From Monosiga brevicollis MX1 (taxonomy: Eukaryota; Opisthokonta; Choanoflagellata; Craspedida; Salpingoecidae): 64,000 bases of DNA. The stretch lies in assembly GCF_000002865.3 (NCBI RefSeq), contig NW_001865057.1, forward strand, positions 31,342-95,341, written 5' to 3'. The notes under the pieces were generated by a model. The model searched no databases. It was not told the origin of the DNA and saw nothing but the letters and a program-made list of their open reading frames with translations. Positions 1-11,153 of this stretch are shown here, in pieces. The first letter of the stretch is position 1, and each line of letters begins with the position of its first letter. A program made the translations under genes and the position numbers.

Positions 1-57
1 CAAGCATCCCGCCTCCGACGCCCCCCTTTGTATTCTGCACCGGGACAAAGGACTCAC

Positions 58-1857
58 CTTTTGCTGTGACTGTTGGATCAGGGCCTGCAGGTCATAACCA
101 CGGGCAAAGTGGGGCGTCTCCACGGGTTTGTGCTCAAGTGCCGAGAGGTCAGGTCGAGGGGGTACAAAGCCCGGGGGTAGCGAGGACACGAGGATGGCGG
201 AAGCATCGGGCTCGCCGTTGCCACCGGGGGATAGGCGACGGGCGCATGTGTCCGCCTTACGGGTTGAACGGCTAGTGGTGGGCTCTGGTGTTTCAGGGGC
301 ACTGCGTCGTGCAGAGTCGCGCCGCTTGCCCTCCGTCGAGTGCGCATTGGGCGTGGCTGCAGTGGATCTACGACGGCGACCAGCCGAGGCGGACACGGGC
401 ACCCCGCTCACGGCACGGGGTTGCGCGAGACGAAGGTCGCGTGTGGTAAATTGGGTGACCTGAGCCTGCCAGTGCTCCAGGACGGGCAGTGGCAAGTTGG
501 CTGGACCGGACAAGATGGGGTGATACGCGGGATCGTAGTTGGCAGCAGTGCTCGCAAGACTTCTAAAGCTCGGGAGGGGCTTGTCCAGAGAAGCGCGCAC
601 GGGTAGGTTACCGACGGGAACATCACGGATGAGCTTGCGGCGGTGAGTGGCGGGACAGCCGTGCTCACGACTGGCACGTGTCTGTACTTCGGCGGCGTAG
701 GCGGGATGGCGGGCGGTGCGGGCCTGAACAGCGGCCCGATGCTCCTTCTCCACACGCTGTAAACGATCCTGGAGCCACTGGGCCTGGGCACAAAAGGATG
801 CACGCTCATGGAGCCATCGTTGTCGGCGGACGCGCCGTTGCACCTCAATGGCATGAAGGCGCGCATCACTGGCATAAACGTGTCGCGCAAGTTCGCTGTC
901 AGACACATCCGACTCCTCGGTGGCGTCAGGATCAAGGGCAGCGAGGCTGCGCTCAAATTTGCGCTTGGAGGAGCGTGAGCCATCCAGGCCAATGCCTGCA
1001 TCGAGCGCCTGACGTCGCATGGCACGAGCCTCGTCGAGAACGGCTTGCGTGGGCGGCGAGCGACGAGCGGCCTGCAACGAGGGGGCGTCATGAAGAGCGT
1101 TGGGGGTACCGGAGGGCGGGGTGTGGGGGACGGACGTCTGGGCAGGGTCTCGGGAGGCGCGCAGGCGAACCGTCACGCCCGTGTTGTGTGTATGCAGGCG
1201 AAGCATTTGACAAGCGACGCGGCGGCTAATGCCGGCAAGAACCTCCTCAAAGTGGCGGGAGCGTTCGATCATGGCCTCGAGGGAGCGACGAGAGCGTGCC
1301 TGGACATCAGACTGATCATCGACATGGCCAAGATGCAAGTCCTGATCGGGGCCGGGGCTGCTGTGGCCCGTGCTCTCCGAGGCATCGTCGGGGGTGGCAT
1401 CGGAGAAGGACGGGGAATTGGATTTGAAGAGTGTCGCCTCGAGTTCGTCGACCGAAGCCGGGACAGGTGAGACGGTATGCGTTACCGAGGCCAGCATGCG
1501 CGGGGAGATGATCAGGTCTGGGCCGGCCACGGTCATCTTTTGTGGGGTGAGGAGAAAGCTTTGGTCTTGGCACGAAAGGGTGGCGGCAGCCGTTGCGTCC
1601 TTGTTACTGGGACTGTGCTGGCTACTGTCGGCCAAGGTAGCGCACGGGCCTGGCTCTGGAGAGCAGGGGCGCAAGGGGGAGGAGAGTGTGGTCGAGTCGG
1701 GCACGGCATCCGAGGTGGAATTGGTTGAGGAAAAAGGCGAGGAGGCCGTTGAGCTCTCACCAAAGGGCTTGCTTACGCAAGGCGAGGTGGCGACCGTGTC
1801 TGGTGTGGGCGAAGCCATGTCGCCCGCGCTAATGGGGGCCATTTTAGCGCGGCCCAT
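58..1857 (-). CDS. KANSL1-like chromatin protein, 5' exon (partial)
   Basis: One open exon of exactly 600 codons runs from an ATG at 1857 to a donor (AAG|GTGAGT) at 58; the rest lies beyond the left edge. The N-terminal half (1857 to about 960) is Ser/Pro/Thr-rich and probably disordered. Around 840-700 comes a charged helical stretch (RQRWLHERASF, QWLQDRLQRVEKE) resembling the coiled-coil region of KANSL1, where RWTWLQ is followed by LEYRIRQQ. About 640-430 holds RRKLIRD, then LPSFRSL, HPIL and LEHWQAQ, collinear with the KANSL1 block LLERLSQL, HPVL, SMLKSQWQ. KANSL1 is the scaffold of the NSL complex, which carries the MOF (KAT8) histone acetyltransferase and WDR5. The diagnostic PEHE domain would lie in missing exons. 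The frame stays open to about 1995 above the chosen ATG, so the start could be further upstream. The exon is certain; the family is moderately sure. Confidence 0.55.
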
Positions 1858-2670
1858 GGCATCTCTGGCTGGGGTGGAGGTGGAGATGGCAAGAATCGGG
1901 ATGGGGGCAAATTTCAGTGGGCGATTGTGTGCTATGCTGCTCGGTGGAGCGAGCCAGAGGCATGGATTGGGCAGCGAGGAAGGAGCCAAAGAGGCTCAAA
2001 GGGCAAAAGCGGTGGCACGAGGCGCTTACAATGTGGGGTGGCGGGAGTGCTCAGCGCGTGCAAAGGATCTGCGCTGGGCAGCATACTGGGAACCGCGGGA
2101 GCGGGGCGTGTTGGTGTCGCCCTCGGTTGGCGCTGCGCCCCTTTGTGACGCTCGGGACCAGCGTGGGGATTGCAACGCGTGACGTGTTGTGCGGTGCAAA
2201 GCACGAGTGGCGTTTGGAATGGTGGCGCGAGTTGGCTGCAGAAGAAATGGTGCGGCTATTCGCGAGGCCAAAACGAGAAAGGAACCAATGCGAGCCCACA
2301 GCCACGACCCGCGAGCCGCAGCGAGTGTAAGCCAAGACCCGTGAAAAAAGTGGTGTCAGCAAAGAGAGGCACCAGTGCGGGGCTTAAAGGGGGAGAGGAA
2401 TTGCTGCACGCGCAAATGCAGCAGGCGTCAGCGAGCTAGGGACGGCACGCAACGTCGTGATGACGGGGGGAGCAAACGACAATGTGAGCGAGTCTCTCGT
2501 GCACTTGACGTGTCAGACGTGTATCTTCAAAACGGAGACAAAGTCGAACCGGCCCAGTTTCGACTGTGAGAAATCCAACAAGCACAGCCCCCCCAAACAA
2601 ATGGCAGCGGCAGACCCAGAGGAGCAGCGGCAGACGATGACCTCCTCCGCACGCAGAGGCCCAAACAAAG
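1858..2670. other. 5' flank of the KANSL1-like gene, no gene supported
   Basis: About 800 bp of GC-rich DNA upstream of the minus-strand gene. Open frames exist on both strands but show no domain, no convincing splice signals and no protein-like composition. It presumably holds the 5' UTR and promoter. Confidence 0.4.
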
Positions 2671-2678
2671 CGAGCGAG

Positions 2679-2737
<59 letters not shown>

Positions 2738-2750
2738 AGAAGAAGAAGAA
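2671..2750. repeat. (GA)n/(GAA)n microsatellite
   Basis: A nearly pure GA run followed by GAA triplets. It reads as (CT)n on the sense strand of the KANSL1-like gene, about 0.8 kb upstream of that start codon. The Ser-Leu and Glu-Arg open frames across it are repeat artefacts. Confidence 0.95.
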
Positions 2751-3109
2751 GACGAAGAACACACATTCAATGAACAAAACGCGGGCGGCGTGTGGGGCAC
2801 GTACCAGGTACGTTGATGAAGCGCACTGTGCTCGAGCAAGGGATGGGTTGACGTTGAAAGCGGGCGACAAGAAAAGGGCTGTAGCCATGTAGGTGCCCCC
2901 AGCATCACCCTCAGCGACGCCAGAAAGCGTACCGACCGGAGGCAGGGTGCGCAGCCCGCGAGAGCGAGCGAGCGAGCGAGAGAGAGCAAGATGGCAAAGC
3001 GGCCGGTGACAGCAACGGCGTGGTAACAACTGCAAGTGGGAACGCTGCAATGTGTTCCCTCTGGTTCTCCCAAACACCCTCTTCTCCCTCTCTCTCAGAT
3101 CGCTCTCTA

Positions 3110-3290
3110 TTCTTTTGTTCTCTCTTTTGTTCTCTCTTTTGTTCTCTGTCTCCCTCTCTCTCAGATCACTCTATTCTTTTGTTCTCTCTTTTGTTCTCTC
3201 TTTTGTTCTCTCTTTTGTTCTCTCTTTTGTTCTCTTGAGAGATCGCACTGTATTCTTTTGTTCTCTCTCTCTCTTTTGTTCTTAGGTTGA
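3110..3290. repeat. 12-bp tandem array (TTTTGTTCTCTC)n
   Basis: Tandem copies of a 12-bp unit TTTTGTTCTCTC are broken by short CT-rich interludes with the sub-repeat CTCTCTCAGATC. It lies between the divergent KANSL1-like gene and the next plus-strand gene. The apparent Phe/Cys/Leu/Ser-rich open frames are repeat translations. Confidence 0.9.
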
Positions 3291-3299
3291 CTGGTCACT

Positions 3300-4926
3300 G
3301 CTTTCCATGAATGTGTTGACAAGTCAAAAGAAAGATGGTGTAACGGTGTGTGTTATCGTGTATGTATGTGTTGTGTTTGACGCGTTTCGTCGACTCCATC
3401 TGCTCCTGCTAAAATGCTTGGGGTGGCAAAAGCCAACAACACCAAGAACAACACCACCCAACCTCCTCGAGGCGTTGGTTGGTCTGGCCCGTTGGTTATG
3501 CATCCATCGGCCCCTTCCTCTTGGAGTTGAGGGGCCAGGTTCCGATGTTCGAGCTGGTCAAAATCTTCGGCTCGCTCCTCCACAGGCGTGTCGGGAGCAG
3601 GTTCCCATACGAACGGCTCGCGCAATTCAAAGCTCAACATGAAGTGGAAAACCGTAGCCCCCCATTCACAGCAGAATGCTGTGGCTATCGCCTTGGATCG
3701 TTGAGCCCCCAAAGCTGCCAACGCGTCAAAGCCACGCCGTCAACGCCGTCAACGCCAACAGGGCCAATAGGGCCAACAGGGTCAACAGGGCCAACAGAGC
3801 CATCACCGTCAGCGTCCACAACAGGACCCACCAGACCGACGTGGACGTAGGGTTCGCCTCCTCACATCATCATCATCATCATCTTCATCATCATCAACAT
3901 TACCACGACGATTAGCCATTCCATTGTAAGCCATAGTAAGGGGGAAACTTGGAGCGTGTCAAAAGGTTGTTGCAGCGTTACAAGCAGTCTCACCCAGGTA
4001 AACGTGTTGAAACGTGTTGCTTTCTTCTCTTTGCCTTGACATTTCCAGAAACCGGCACCCACAAGCGAGCAAGCGATTCCAACAAGCCTGAATCAAAAGC
4101 AGTAGAGAATAAATCAGGTTTTTCCTGATTTATTGATTCAAGAAATCCCCAACTTCGTCTGACATCTTCGGCTCCAGTTGGATCAATCTAGCTATTGTTT
4201 CTTCCCCATTTTTCAAACCCAATCTCATTCACTTTCTGCACCCGGCGTTGCGTGTGCGCTTTCTGTTGTCAGCGAAATGTTGCGCAAACGACAAAGATGA
4301 CAAGGAGTAGAAAGGGTAGTACAAAACAGATTTTGTGAAGAATTATTAATATCGATAACGTTACTTTGTGAAGCTTACGAATGACTTGTAGACGTCACGG
4401 CGTGTCGTTGTCAGCCACCAACAGTTTGTGCATGCATAACATTCATTCATGCAGAAATCAACACTAGACAAAGTATAATAAATGCAGCAAATTATACGTT
4501 TTGTGCAGATCAACTTTTGGCGCTCAACCGGCCGATTTAAGGATTTAAGAGAGCAGACGACACATAGCTCGGCAGATCTCAGACCCCTGCCCCCTCCCCC
4601 CTCCCCGTTGATACCTTGTGCTGTCGTGGTCTGACTTGCTCTCTTGGCCCTTGGTCGAGCAATAACAGCAGCAATAACAGCAGCAGCAGCAACAGGAGCG
4701 GCTACGGGCGCGTTCGAAAGAACAGTCTTGAAGTATTTACGTTGGTGGCTGCTGGCATTGCAGCCAGTTGAGACGAGCTCGTGAGCAAGCAAGTTACTGG
4801 CACGGTCATCGGGCGCTTGCTGGACCCCGGTCGTGATTTGAGATTGAGATTGGGAGCCGCGTGCGTGTCAAGATTCGATACGGCCCAGCACAAGTCCTGC
4901 ACGAGCCGGCCCTGAAACCTCGCGTC
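3300..4926. other. 1.6-kb intergenic stretch, no gene supported
   Basis: It holds a run of (GGNCCAACA)-like units at 3750-3810 that translates as a short Gly-Pro-Thr repeat, a CAT/ATC microsatellite at 3863-3897, and a hairpin at 4108-4134. The open frames of 111-143 codons (for example minus strand 4361-4792) look non-coding. An upstream non-coding exon of the RING gene could be here, because the frame before 4927 stays open back to about 4837 with a possible acceptor near 4842. Confidence 0.4.
4089..4140. repeat. Nested perfect inverted repeat (hairpin)
   Basis: AATAAATCAGG (4108-4118), a five-T loop, and CCTGATTTATT (4124-4134) form an 11-bp perfect stem. It is flanked by an outer pair TGAATC (4089-4094) and GATTCA (4135-4140). 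Both arms also contain an AATAAA-like or T-rich signal. Confidence 0.85.
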
Positions 4927-7353
4927 ATGCCGCTTTTACAGCGCTTGCAAGCATGGATTGGCCGGCAGCGCCCTGACATCGAGCGAGTCCATTTCTTGCC
5001 CGACGTGGGCATTTGTCCCATCAAGATCCATCAAGAGGCTGCCTTCGACCTGGCTGTACGGCTTGCTTGTGTCCTGCATTCTCATACTACCATCACCTCG
5101 CTGTGTTTTTGCCTCAGCTTCCCGCGCTCCGGTGCCCCATCGCCCGCTCACCTCGCGCTGCTCCCGTCCACGCACATACGAGCAGTTGCAACGCGCCGGG
5201 TCAGCCAACGGGGCTGAAGAACGAATACTCATCTCCGCCTTGCCCATACCCCTGCCCAAGCTTGATTTGCACGCGCGCGTGCTCTCCCCACTCGAGCCCG
5301 ATGACTTTCGCGAGCCCGACATCGTGCTTCGCCTGCCGGACATCCTGCTTCTCCTTCGCGCCATTCGTGCTGCCCATACGCGGCGACAACTCCCCATCCT
5401 CCTCCTCGATGCTCGCAGCGCGCCTGCTACTGTTGTTCAAATTTGGCTTCTTGATCGCTTCCTGTCCCAGGGGCCAGCCACCCAGGAGCCAGCCACCCAG
5501 GAGCCAGCCACCCAGCTCGCAGCACAGTACCATGCCGAACTCACCAATACCTGGCGCCGCACCCATGGCTGCGCTATCCAATCATTTCAAGCCCAAGCCC
5601 TTCAGCGCCTTGCAATGGCTCTCGAACGCTGCCTTCTCTATCAGCTTGCGCCCAGTCTGCCCGATGATCCTCACGAGCTACCCACTCTACCTCGTTGTTG
5701 TCATCGCCATGCTCCCGACAGCCGCATCCACGTAACCCACATCCACGTTGTTCCCGACGCAGAAGAAGGTGCTGTCAATCTGGGACACCCCTTTGTCATG
5801 TTTCTTGGCACCAACGGCCTGTTGCATTCCACTGCTGTCACGGGCGCACGCGCCATTACCCGGCACGACAATGGCACGATCGACATTGCACTGCCCGACG
5901 TCCCGCTGAACGGCGACGTGCTCATTCGTCTCTACGATCGCTCCGCTGAACCGGGCTATCTTGGCGTCGTTCCCGTGCACATCCTCGACGCTGATTTTGA
6001 CGAGGCCGCTGTCACTACCTTGTGCCTACCCTCGTCGGCGTTTCGTCCCAACACAGGTGACGACTCCATTGCCAAGTCCCCCCCACGCTTTGCCATCCAC
6101 CTGGCACTCGAAGCCCGTCCTCCTCCAAGTCCCTTCACTTCACCCAGCCGCCCCGACCCCCAATCCCTCGATCAGCCAGCCCATGGTGCGAGCCCAGACC
6201 ACTCTCGGTCCACCATGTATGCTGTCGAATCCGACTCCCGCAGTTCGTCGCCCTCCATGGATGCTGAGGCCAATCGCGCTGCCCAGGCGCTCCTGAATAA
6301 TCTTTCTGCACACGACTTCTTTGAGGGATCTTTGCACACCACAGCCCCGACAGAGGGCACGCCGCACGCGCCAGCGACTGATATTGCCCGCGCCACCACC
6401 TCCGCACCAGACTTGCCGACTGCAGATGACCTCGGTCTCTCCGATGTGGAGTATATACAACTGATGCAAGCACAGATGCAGGCAGGTTGCCCTTTAGACC
6501 CCTTGGCATCGCCGTGCTGTATCAAATTTCCAACTCACTTCCCACTCGTGCTCTCCCGTCGCCCATCAATCACAGTTTGATGCTGAAGCGGATGCTGATA
6601 TGGCGTCGTCTTTGTCCCCGGGAGCAGAGGCGGACGCTGCAAGGGCCGTGGCTGCCGCGGAAGCCCAAGCCGCTCAGCTCGAGGCTGACGAAGCATTTGC
6701 TCGCAGCCTACAGGTACCTCTTGACCCTATGCACTCGATGTTATTCATTGACATGCTATTTGCTTTTTAGCTTTGCATCATTCTGATTTGTTCTGATCAA
6801 ATTTGTTTTCGGTGCGCTTGGTCTACTCCTCATGCCGCCGCCGTGTTCTGGTAGGATGAGCTGATGGCCGCCGCCGATGCCGATGAGGCTGATCAGGCCG
6901 CCGCTCATTCGGCTCAAGCCGACGAAGAGAACGACGTTGATATGAGGGAACATCTCCATCGCTTGATGCAGGTGCGCAGGCTCGTATGGACTTGTGACAT
7001 GAAAGCCCAAGATGAAAGCCTGTGTCAAATGCCCAGTCCTCATGGCACGAGCCCTTCCTCGCTTGCCCCCTTGCCTCGATACATCGCAGTTGAGCATGCG
7101 CTTCGAAGGGTCTGCCTCCCGCTTGGCCGCTATTTTGTCTGTACTGCCGACTGCGTCTGTGACAGCTGCAAGCAGTTTGCTGGGCCGTGAATGTCGCATT
7201 TGCTTCGGTGACTTTGAACTGAGCGAGGGCGTGACCACCTTGCCCTGCCTTCATCAATTTCATGCCAGCTGTGCTAATCGTTGGTTTGACGAAAAGCCCG
7301 TGTGCCCCATCTGTAATTTTGACCTCTTGCACATGCACGAGAGCAGCGCATGA
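4927..7353 (+). CDS. PTEN-type C2 / degenerate phosphatase-like protein with C-terminal RING-H2
   Basis: Exons 4927-5068, 5118-6481, 6576-6713, 6855-6971 and 7090-7353 join in phase to give 674 codons plus stop. About residues 50-200 resemble the inactive phosphatase fold of auxilin/GAK-like PTEN relatives: the loop LLLDARSAPATVV stands where active enzymes have HCxxGxxR, so no catalytic Cys is seen. Residues about 240-390 match the tensin/PTEN C2 pattern (IHVVPDAEEG, HPFVMFLG, LNGDVLIRLYD, then PRFAIHLALE). A Ser-rich linker and a UIM-like helix (DEAFARSLQ) follow. The C-terminus is a RING-H2: CRIC, then LPCLHQFHASC and CPIC, all eight zinc ligands present. RING-H2 implies E3 ubiquitin ligase activity, and the C2 suggests membrane recruitment (inference). 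The first intron after the C2 exon uses a GC donor. The start is uncertain: the frame is open above 4927. Confidence 0.72.
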
Positions 7354-7828
7354 TATGCTCGCGCATGATGTGCATGGCGAGGTTATCCATAAAATTTCGT
7401 CGGTCATGTGACGGGCCACATGGTGAATGTCCTTGTCATCTTCTTTGCCCAGCTCCAGAAGCGTTTCTAAATGAGACGCCCAAGGGTATCTGCGGATAGC
7501 CAAGCGCTGCGCGCTCAAGTCTCTTGTTGTTGATTGTACATACCGTCTTGTTTTTCTCCCCCTATTCCACAATCCCTGCTCAGTGCCACAAATTGAGAGC
7601 TTCCGTGATCGACCATCGATTTCTGGACAATGTATGCTACTCTGCTCGACTGCGGGTGCGTACAGGGTTATCTGCCAACTCGCGTCCCACATGTCCATCC
7701 TAGCGACGACGGCGACGCCCTTGCGTCCGTGTTACTTGCGTCATTTCACTAAATTCAGCGCGTGAGGCGGCGTGGCGTGAGGGGCGTGGGGCAAAGCAGA
7801 TCAAGGGCAGTTTCCGCCAAGACACAAC
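7354..7828. other. Convergent 3'-3' intergenic spacer
   Basis: A spacer of 475 bp between the RING gene stop and the nibrin stop. No open frame of interest and no simple-sequence array; it must hold both 3' UTRs. Confidence 0.5.
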
Positions 7829-10800
7829 TTACTCAAATAGAGCCATCTCCTGCTCCCGGATGCGTTGTTCGCGACGACGCTCCGAGTTATACGCTTGCAT
7901 GTGTTGCGTCAGTTGCGAGGTATACGTCATCGCTGTTGTGCAAAGCCCCGTGCAAAATGAGCCGTGCAACAAAATGAGTGACAAACCCTCCAGCTGTGAG
8001 GCATAAGACACTCACCGGTTTCAGCGCGCATATCAGGGATAGCACGTTGCTGCGGATTATAAGGTAGGGCCACCTTGCAAAAGCGCTTGTAGTTGCTACT
8101 GCTGGAGCCCTCCCGTGCCAGCGCCCGGGTACCAGCAGTAATCGGCGACACTTGGCTGGCATAAGGCAAAATCATGGGGGCTCGTCGCACCTCATACGGA
8201 ACATATTGCGCCTCCAGCATCTCCGTTGAGCTGTGGCAAGGCGTTGGTGGGATGAGGCTCGATCACACGCAGACCCCCCCCGCACCAGGTGAGTCGAGCT
8301 CGCCAAGCTTGTAACGTACTCTTGATCCAGTTCATCATCAAACGCTTGATTCAGCCTACAATACAGCGGATTTACGTGATCGGGATGTGGACACAGTTTT
8401 GCATGGGGTGTCAAGAGACGAGTGCAAGACCTTACTCGGCCGTAGTAGGTGCCATCATGGCCGCATCTTCCTGCTCAATCAGGTGGGCTCGTCGCGTGCC
8501 CTTGGCACGCAGTGCACTGGGCAGGGTGGCGAGCGTTCGGGTGTGCTCTGCCGCCTGAGCTAACTCGGCCTTGTGCCGCAAGCTGGCGGCAGTTGGCTGG
8601 ACGCTGTCCACCAAGGCCGGCCGTGCTACAGTGGGCAAATTTGCTGCTGGCGGCCTTGGATCCCCCTCAAGAGAAGCGACCGGTGAGGGCTGATCAGCGC
8701 GGATGGCCATTGCCGCAAGAGGGTCCTCTGTTGAAGGCTCCTTTACACCCGGTCCTGGGAGCGAGTGGGGCGCCATCTCTATTGCTTGACCTGGGCTGGC
8801 GTCCTGAGCTGTAAGCGCGGCGTGCTCAGCACCGGACGATTTCATCGGAGCAGTCGAGTCGACCTGCAGCCTATCACTGGACGCAGGACGAGTGGAGACT
8901 TGAGCATGGGCTGATGGGGCGTCCGGCTCAGCATGCTGTGCCTTGGCGCGCTTGGGTGCGGGCGTTGAATTTTGGTCTACGTTAGACTGTTGCCGAGCTT
9001 CTTGGCCCGCATCTTGTGCTGATACTGGTGATGCTGCCCGCTTGGGCGCGGCTTTGGGCTGCAGGCCCGGTTCATGCTTAGAAGTTGTCCCCAAACGCAA
9101 AGCTTCCGTTGGATTCAAAGAAATGCTTGGCTTCACGTTGACGTTGGGCCGCTTTGGATCGGTAGGGAGCTGGTCCATAACGCTGTTGCGGAAAAATTGC
9201 GAGTCTAATCCCGATCAAAAAAAAAAAAAAAAAAAAAAAAAAAAGGTACCCCGGGCGTCGGACTCATGAATGAGCGCAATGATGCGGTTCGGTCAGGTTG
9301 CACACAATAGCAAGGTCAAACTTGCCATTGGCGAGCGAGGCCTGAGTGGCCGGCGTGGACTGGGCATTCGAGCGTACATTGCCCAAGTGTTCCCGACTAT
9401 TGAGAGCAATGGCGTAGCAAAGATCGCGCAGGCTGATGGCCTTGCGTTGGTGCCTGTTCAACCATGGAACGCAAAAGGAAGGCCACCAGTGGTTAAAGCA
9501 ACAGTTTTCAATCTCTGATCTCCGCCTGCTCCTACACAAGGCGTACTCACTGTGTCAGCATACGTTGCAATTTGATCCACATGTCTGTCTCAAGCGAAGG
9601 CATCATAATTCGCTATTGCATGCCGAGGTTCACCGCAGATGACACGCGGAAACATGAATATACTTGACCAGATCATGAACAAGCACCCGCAAACCAAGTC
9701 GAGGATACGAAGCCAAATAGAAAAACAAACGTGTTGAGGATGTAAGAGTAATTCGGGAGGTGGCATGGAGTCGGAGGAGAGAATGGCTTTCCCGCCAGCA
9801 TCCTGGATAAGACTTCCAAGATTTCCCTAACCCAACGTTCACAAGACTTTGTGACGGTGCACCACTTGTTCAGGGCGGAACGGGTTGTTCAGATACACGG
9901 GCCAACGTACATATTGCTCGCTGTCCAAGAAATGAAAGTGTAAGTCTCGGCAGAGGTGGGCGCGGCTCGGGGTGGGTGCCAGACTACACAAGGGTGGAAT
10001 GTTGCCACGCGGGGGTTGGTGCCTGTTTTTTGGGCCCACCAAGGCGTTGGAAAGGTCAAGCAACCAAACAGTCAAACGCTTCTGGCCTGGTATGAGTCAC
10101 GTGCAAACAGAGGAGCAGGCACACACGCGCTGGGTTGTGGAGGCGTATCGGTATCCATGAGGGCCTCAAAGTAGGAAGCGTGCACGATGAGCATGCCGCG
10201 AGCCATGGCGCGGAGGACCTTGGGAGTAAACTACGGCGGGAGAAAGCGAGACCAAGGTGAGAGGAAGTCTCGAGTGTGCTACCATTTTCTCTGCGACTCT
10301 CGAAGAAGAAGGCAAGAAGAAACTGACCTCTACTTTGGGCACGAGCAGATGGGTGGGCTCATGCGTAAAGCCAGTTGACAGATCGGCACCTAGCCGGAGC
10401 CAATCACATGGGCACAAAACATTGGTGAGCTGGTGCCGCCTTTGGTGGGCACGGAGCAAGCTTCAATCAGCGCAGGGTGCGTGCAGTTTCCAAAGGGCAT
10501 TGTCACAAACCAATGTGCTCAGCAATCGAGCATATAGTGTCGTTGGGGATGGACGAGCTATACACCACCCGAACTGGTTGCCAAACCAGGCTGGTGGTTC
10601 AAGCGGCGTGAGAATTAGCTTTTTCTGTCGCTGTCTCAGGGTCTGTAAGTGTGTGGCTACGACGACGCACCGCAGGGAGACAAAGATGCGCTTGCTGAGC
10701 AGCACAAGCTGGCCATCCTCGAGTTCATATGGCTGGCCCTTGATCAGACGCTCGCTCTCAAGGTCAAAGAAGGTGCCAATCCTCGAGTGGTCCACAATCG

Positions 10801-11153
10801 AGACCTTGGGTCGGTTCTGTTGGTGCAGACGAACATGTTTTGTGAGTGGCGAGGCGTGGGGTGCCAGCTGACTTGTAGCAGCAATCGGGCAATCGTACCT
10901 TGTGTGCAGTGATGATGACATCTGCATGATGACGGCTGATTTGTCCACCAGCAACTACAATGTCGGCATCTAACGTCGAAGCAGATAGGTCTGACTTGAG
11001 CGATGCTGCTGTTGGATGCCGAGTCTGGTGGTGCAAGGTCCTACTTTGTCGGCCTACAGTGTACGTGCGGGTCGTCTGTGTTCGACCCAGCGTCAAGTTG
11101 TAGATGATCGGGGCTTGGTCTAGCGACATTGGTAGCCACAGCAGGCGTTCCAT
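7829..11153 (-). CDS. NBN: Nibrin, MRN complex subunit (FHA-BRCT-BRCT)
   Basis: About ten short exons, read leftwards, are collinear with nibrin. Exon 1 (10899-11153) starts MERLLWLP and carries the FHA core: TYTVGR, then ISRHHADV; exon 2 (from 10816) continues with IVDHSRIGTFFDLE. BRCT1 follows at about 10429-10328 (THLLVPKVE) and 10230 (FTPKVLRAMARGMLIVHASYFEA), matching the human THLV and PIVKPEYF region. BRCT2 lies at about 9980-9300, ending WIKLQRMLTQ and LCYAIALNSREH. After a disordered Ala/Pro/Ser linker (9178-8432), the C-terminus has SNYKRFCKV, the Mre11-binding KNFKKFKKV equivalent, and ends in an acidic-basic helix EQEMALFE where the human ATM-binding tail has DDLFRY. Nibrin recruits MRE11-RAD50 and ATM to double-strand breaks. 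Some BRCT1 junctions are unresolved. A 28-nt A run (T on the sense strand) lies in an intron at 9217. Confidence 0.88.
9217..9244. repeat. Oligo(A) tract in nibrin intron
   Basis: A run of 28 A on the plus strand, which is 28 T on the sense strand of NBN. It sits inside the intron before the exon beginning MDQLPTD. Confidence 0.9.

Noticed and set aside
1370-2182. 270-codon plus-strand frame over the KANSL1-like exon
   Set aside because: Antisense shadow of the minus-strand exon, which has a donor site and family-like motifs.
2457-3077. Open frames rich in Glu-Arg or Ser-Leu across the GA/CT repeats
   Set aside because: They are direct translations of dinucleotide repeats; open in several frames at once, with no unique sequence of protein character.
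3479-3850. Collagen-like Gly-Pro-Thr repeat
   Set aside because: Only a dozen imperfect units from a 9-bp DNA repeat, without Gly-X-Y continuity, signal peptide or flanking domain.
4361-4792. 143-codon minus-strand frame
   Set aside because: Low-complexity Ala/Ile stretch from CAG/CAA repeats, no domain, and inconsistent composition.
7829-9178. Separate hypothetical nuclear gene for the Ala/Pro-rich minus-strand exons
   Set aside because: The KRFCKV and EQEMALFE motifs match the nibrin C-terminus, and the exons continue the FHA-BRCT exons, so one gene explains all.
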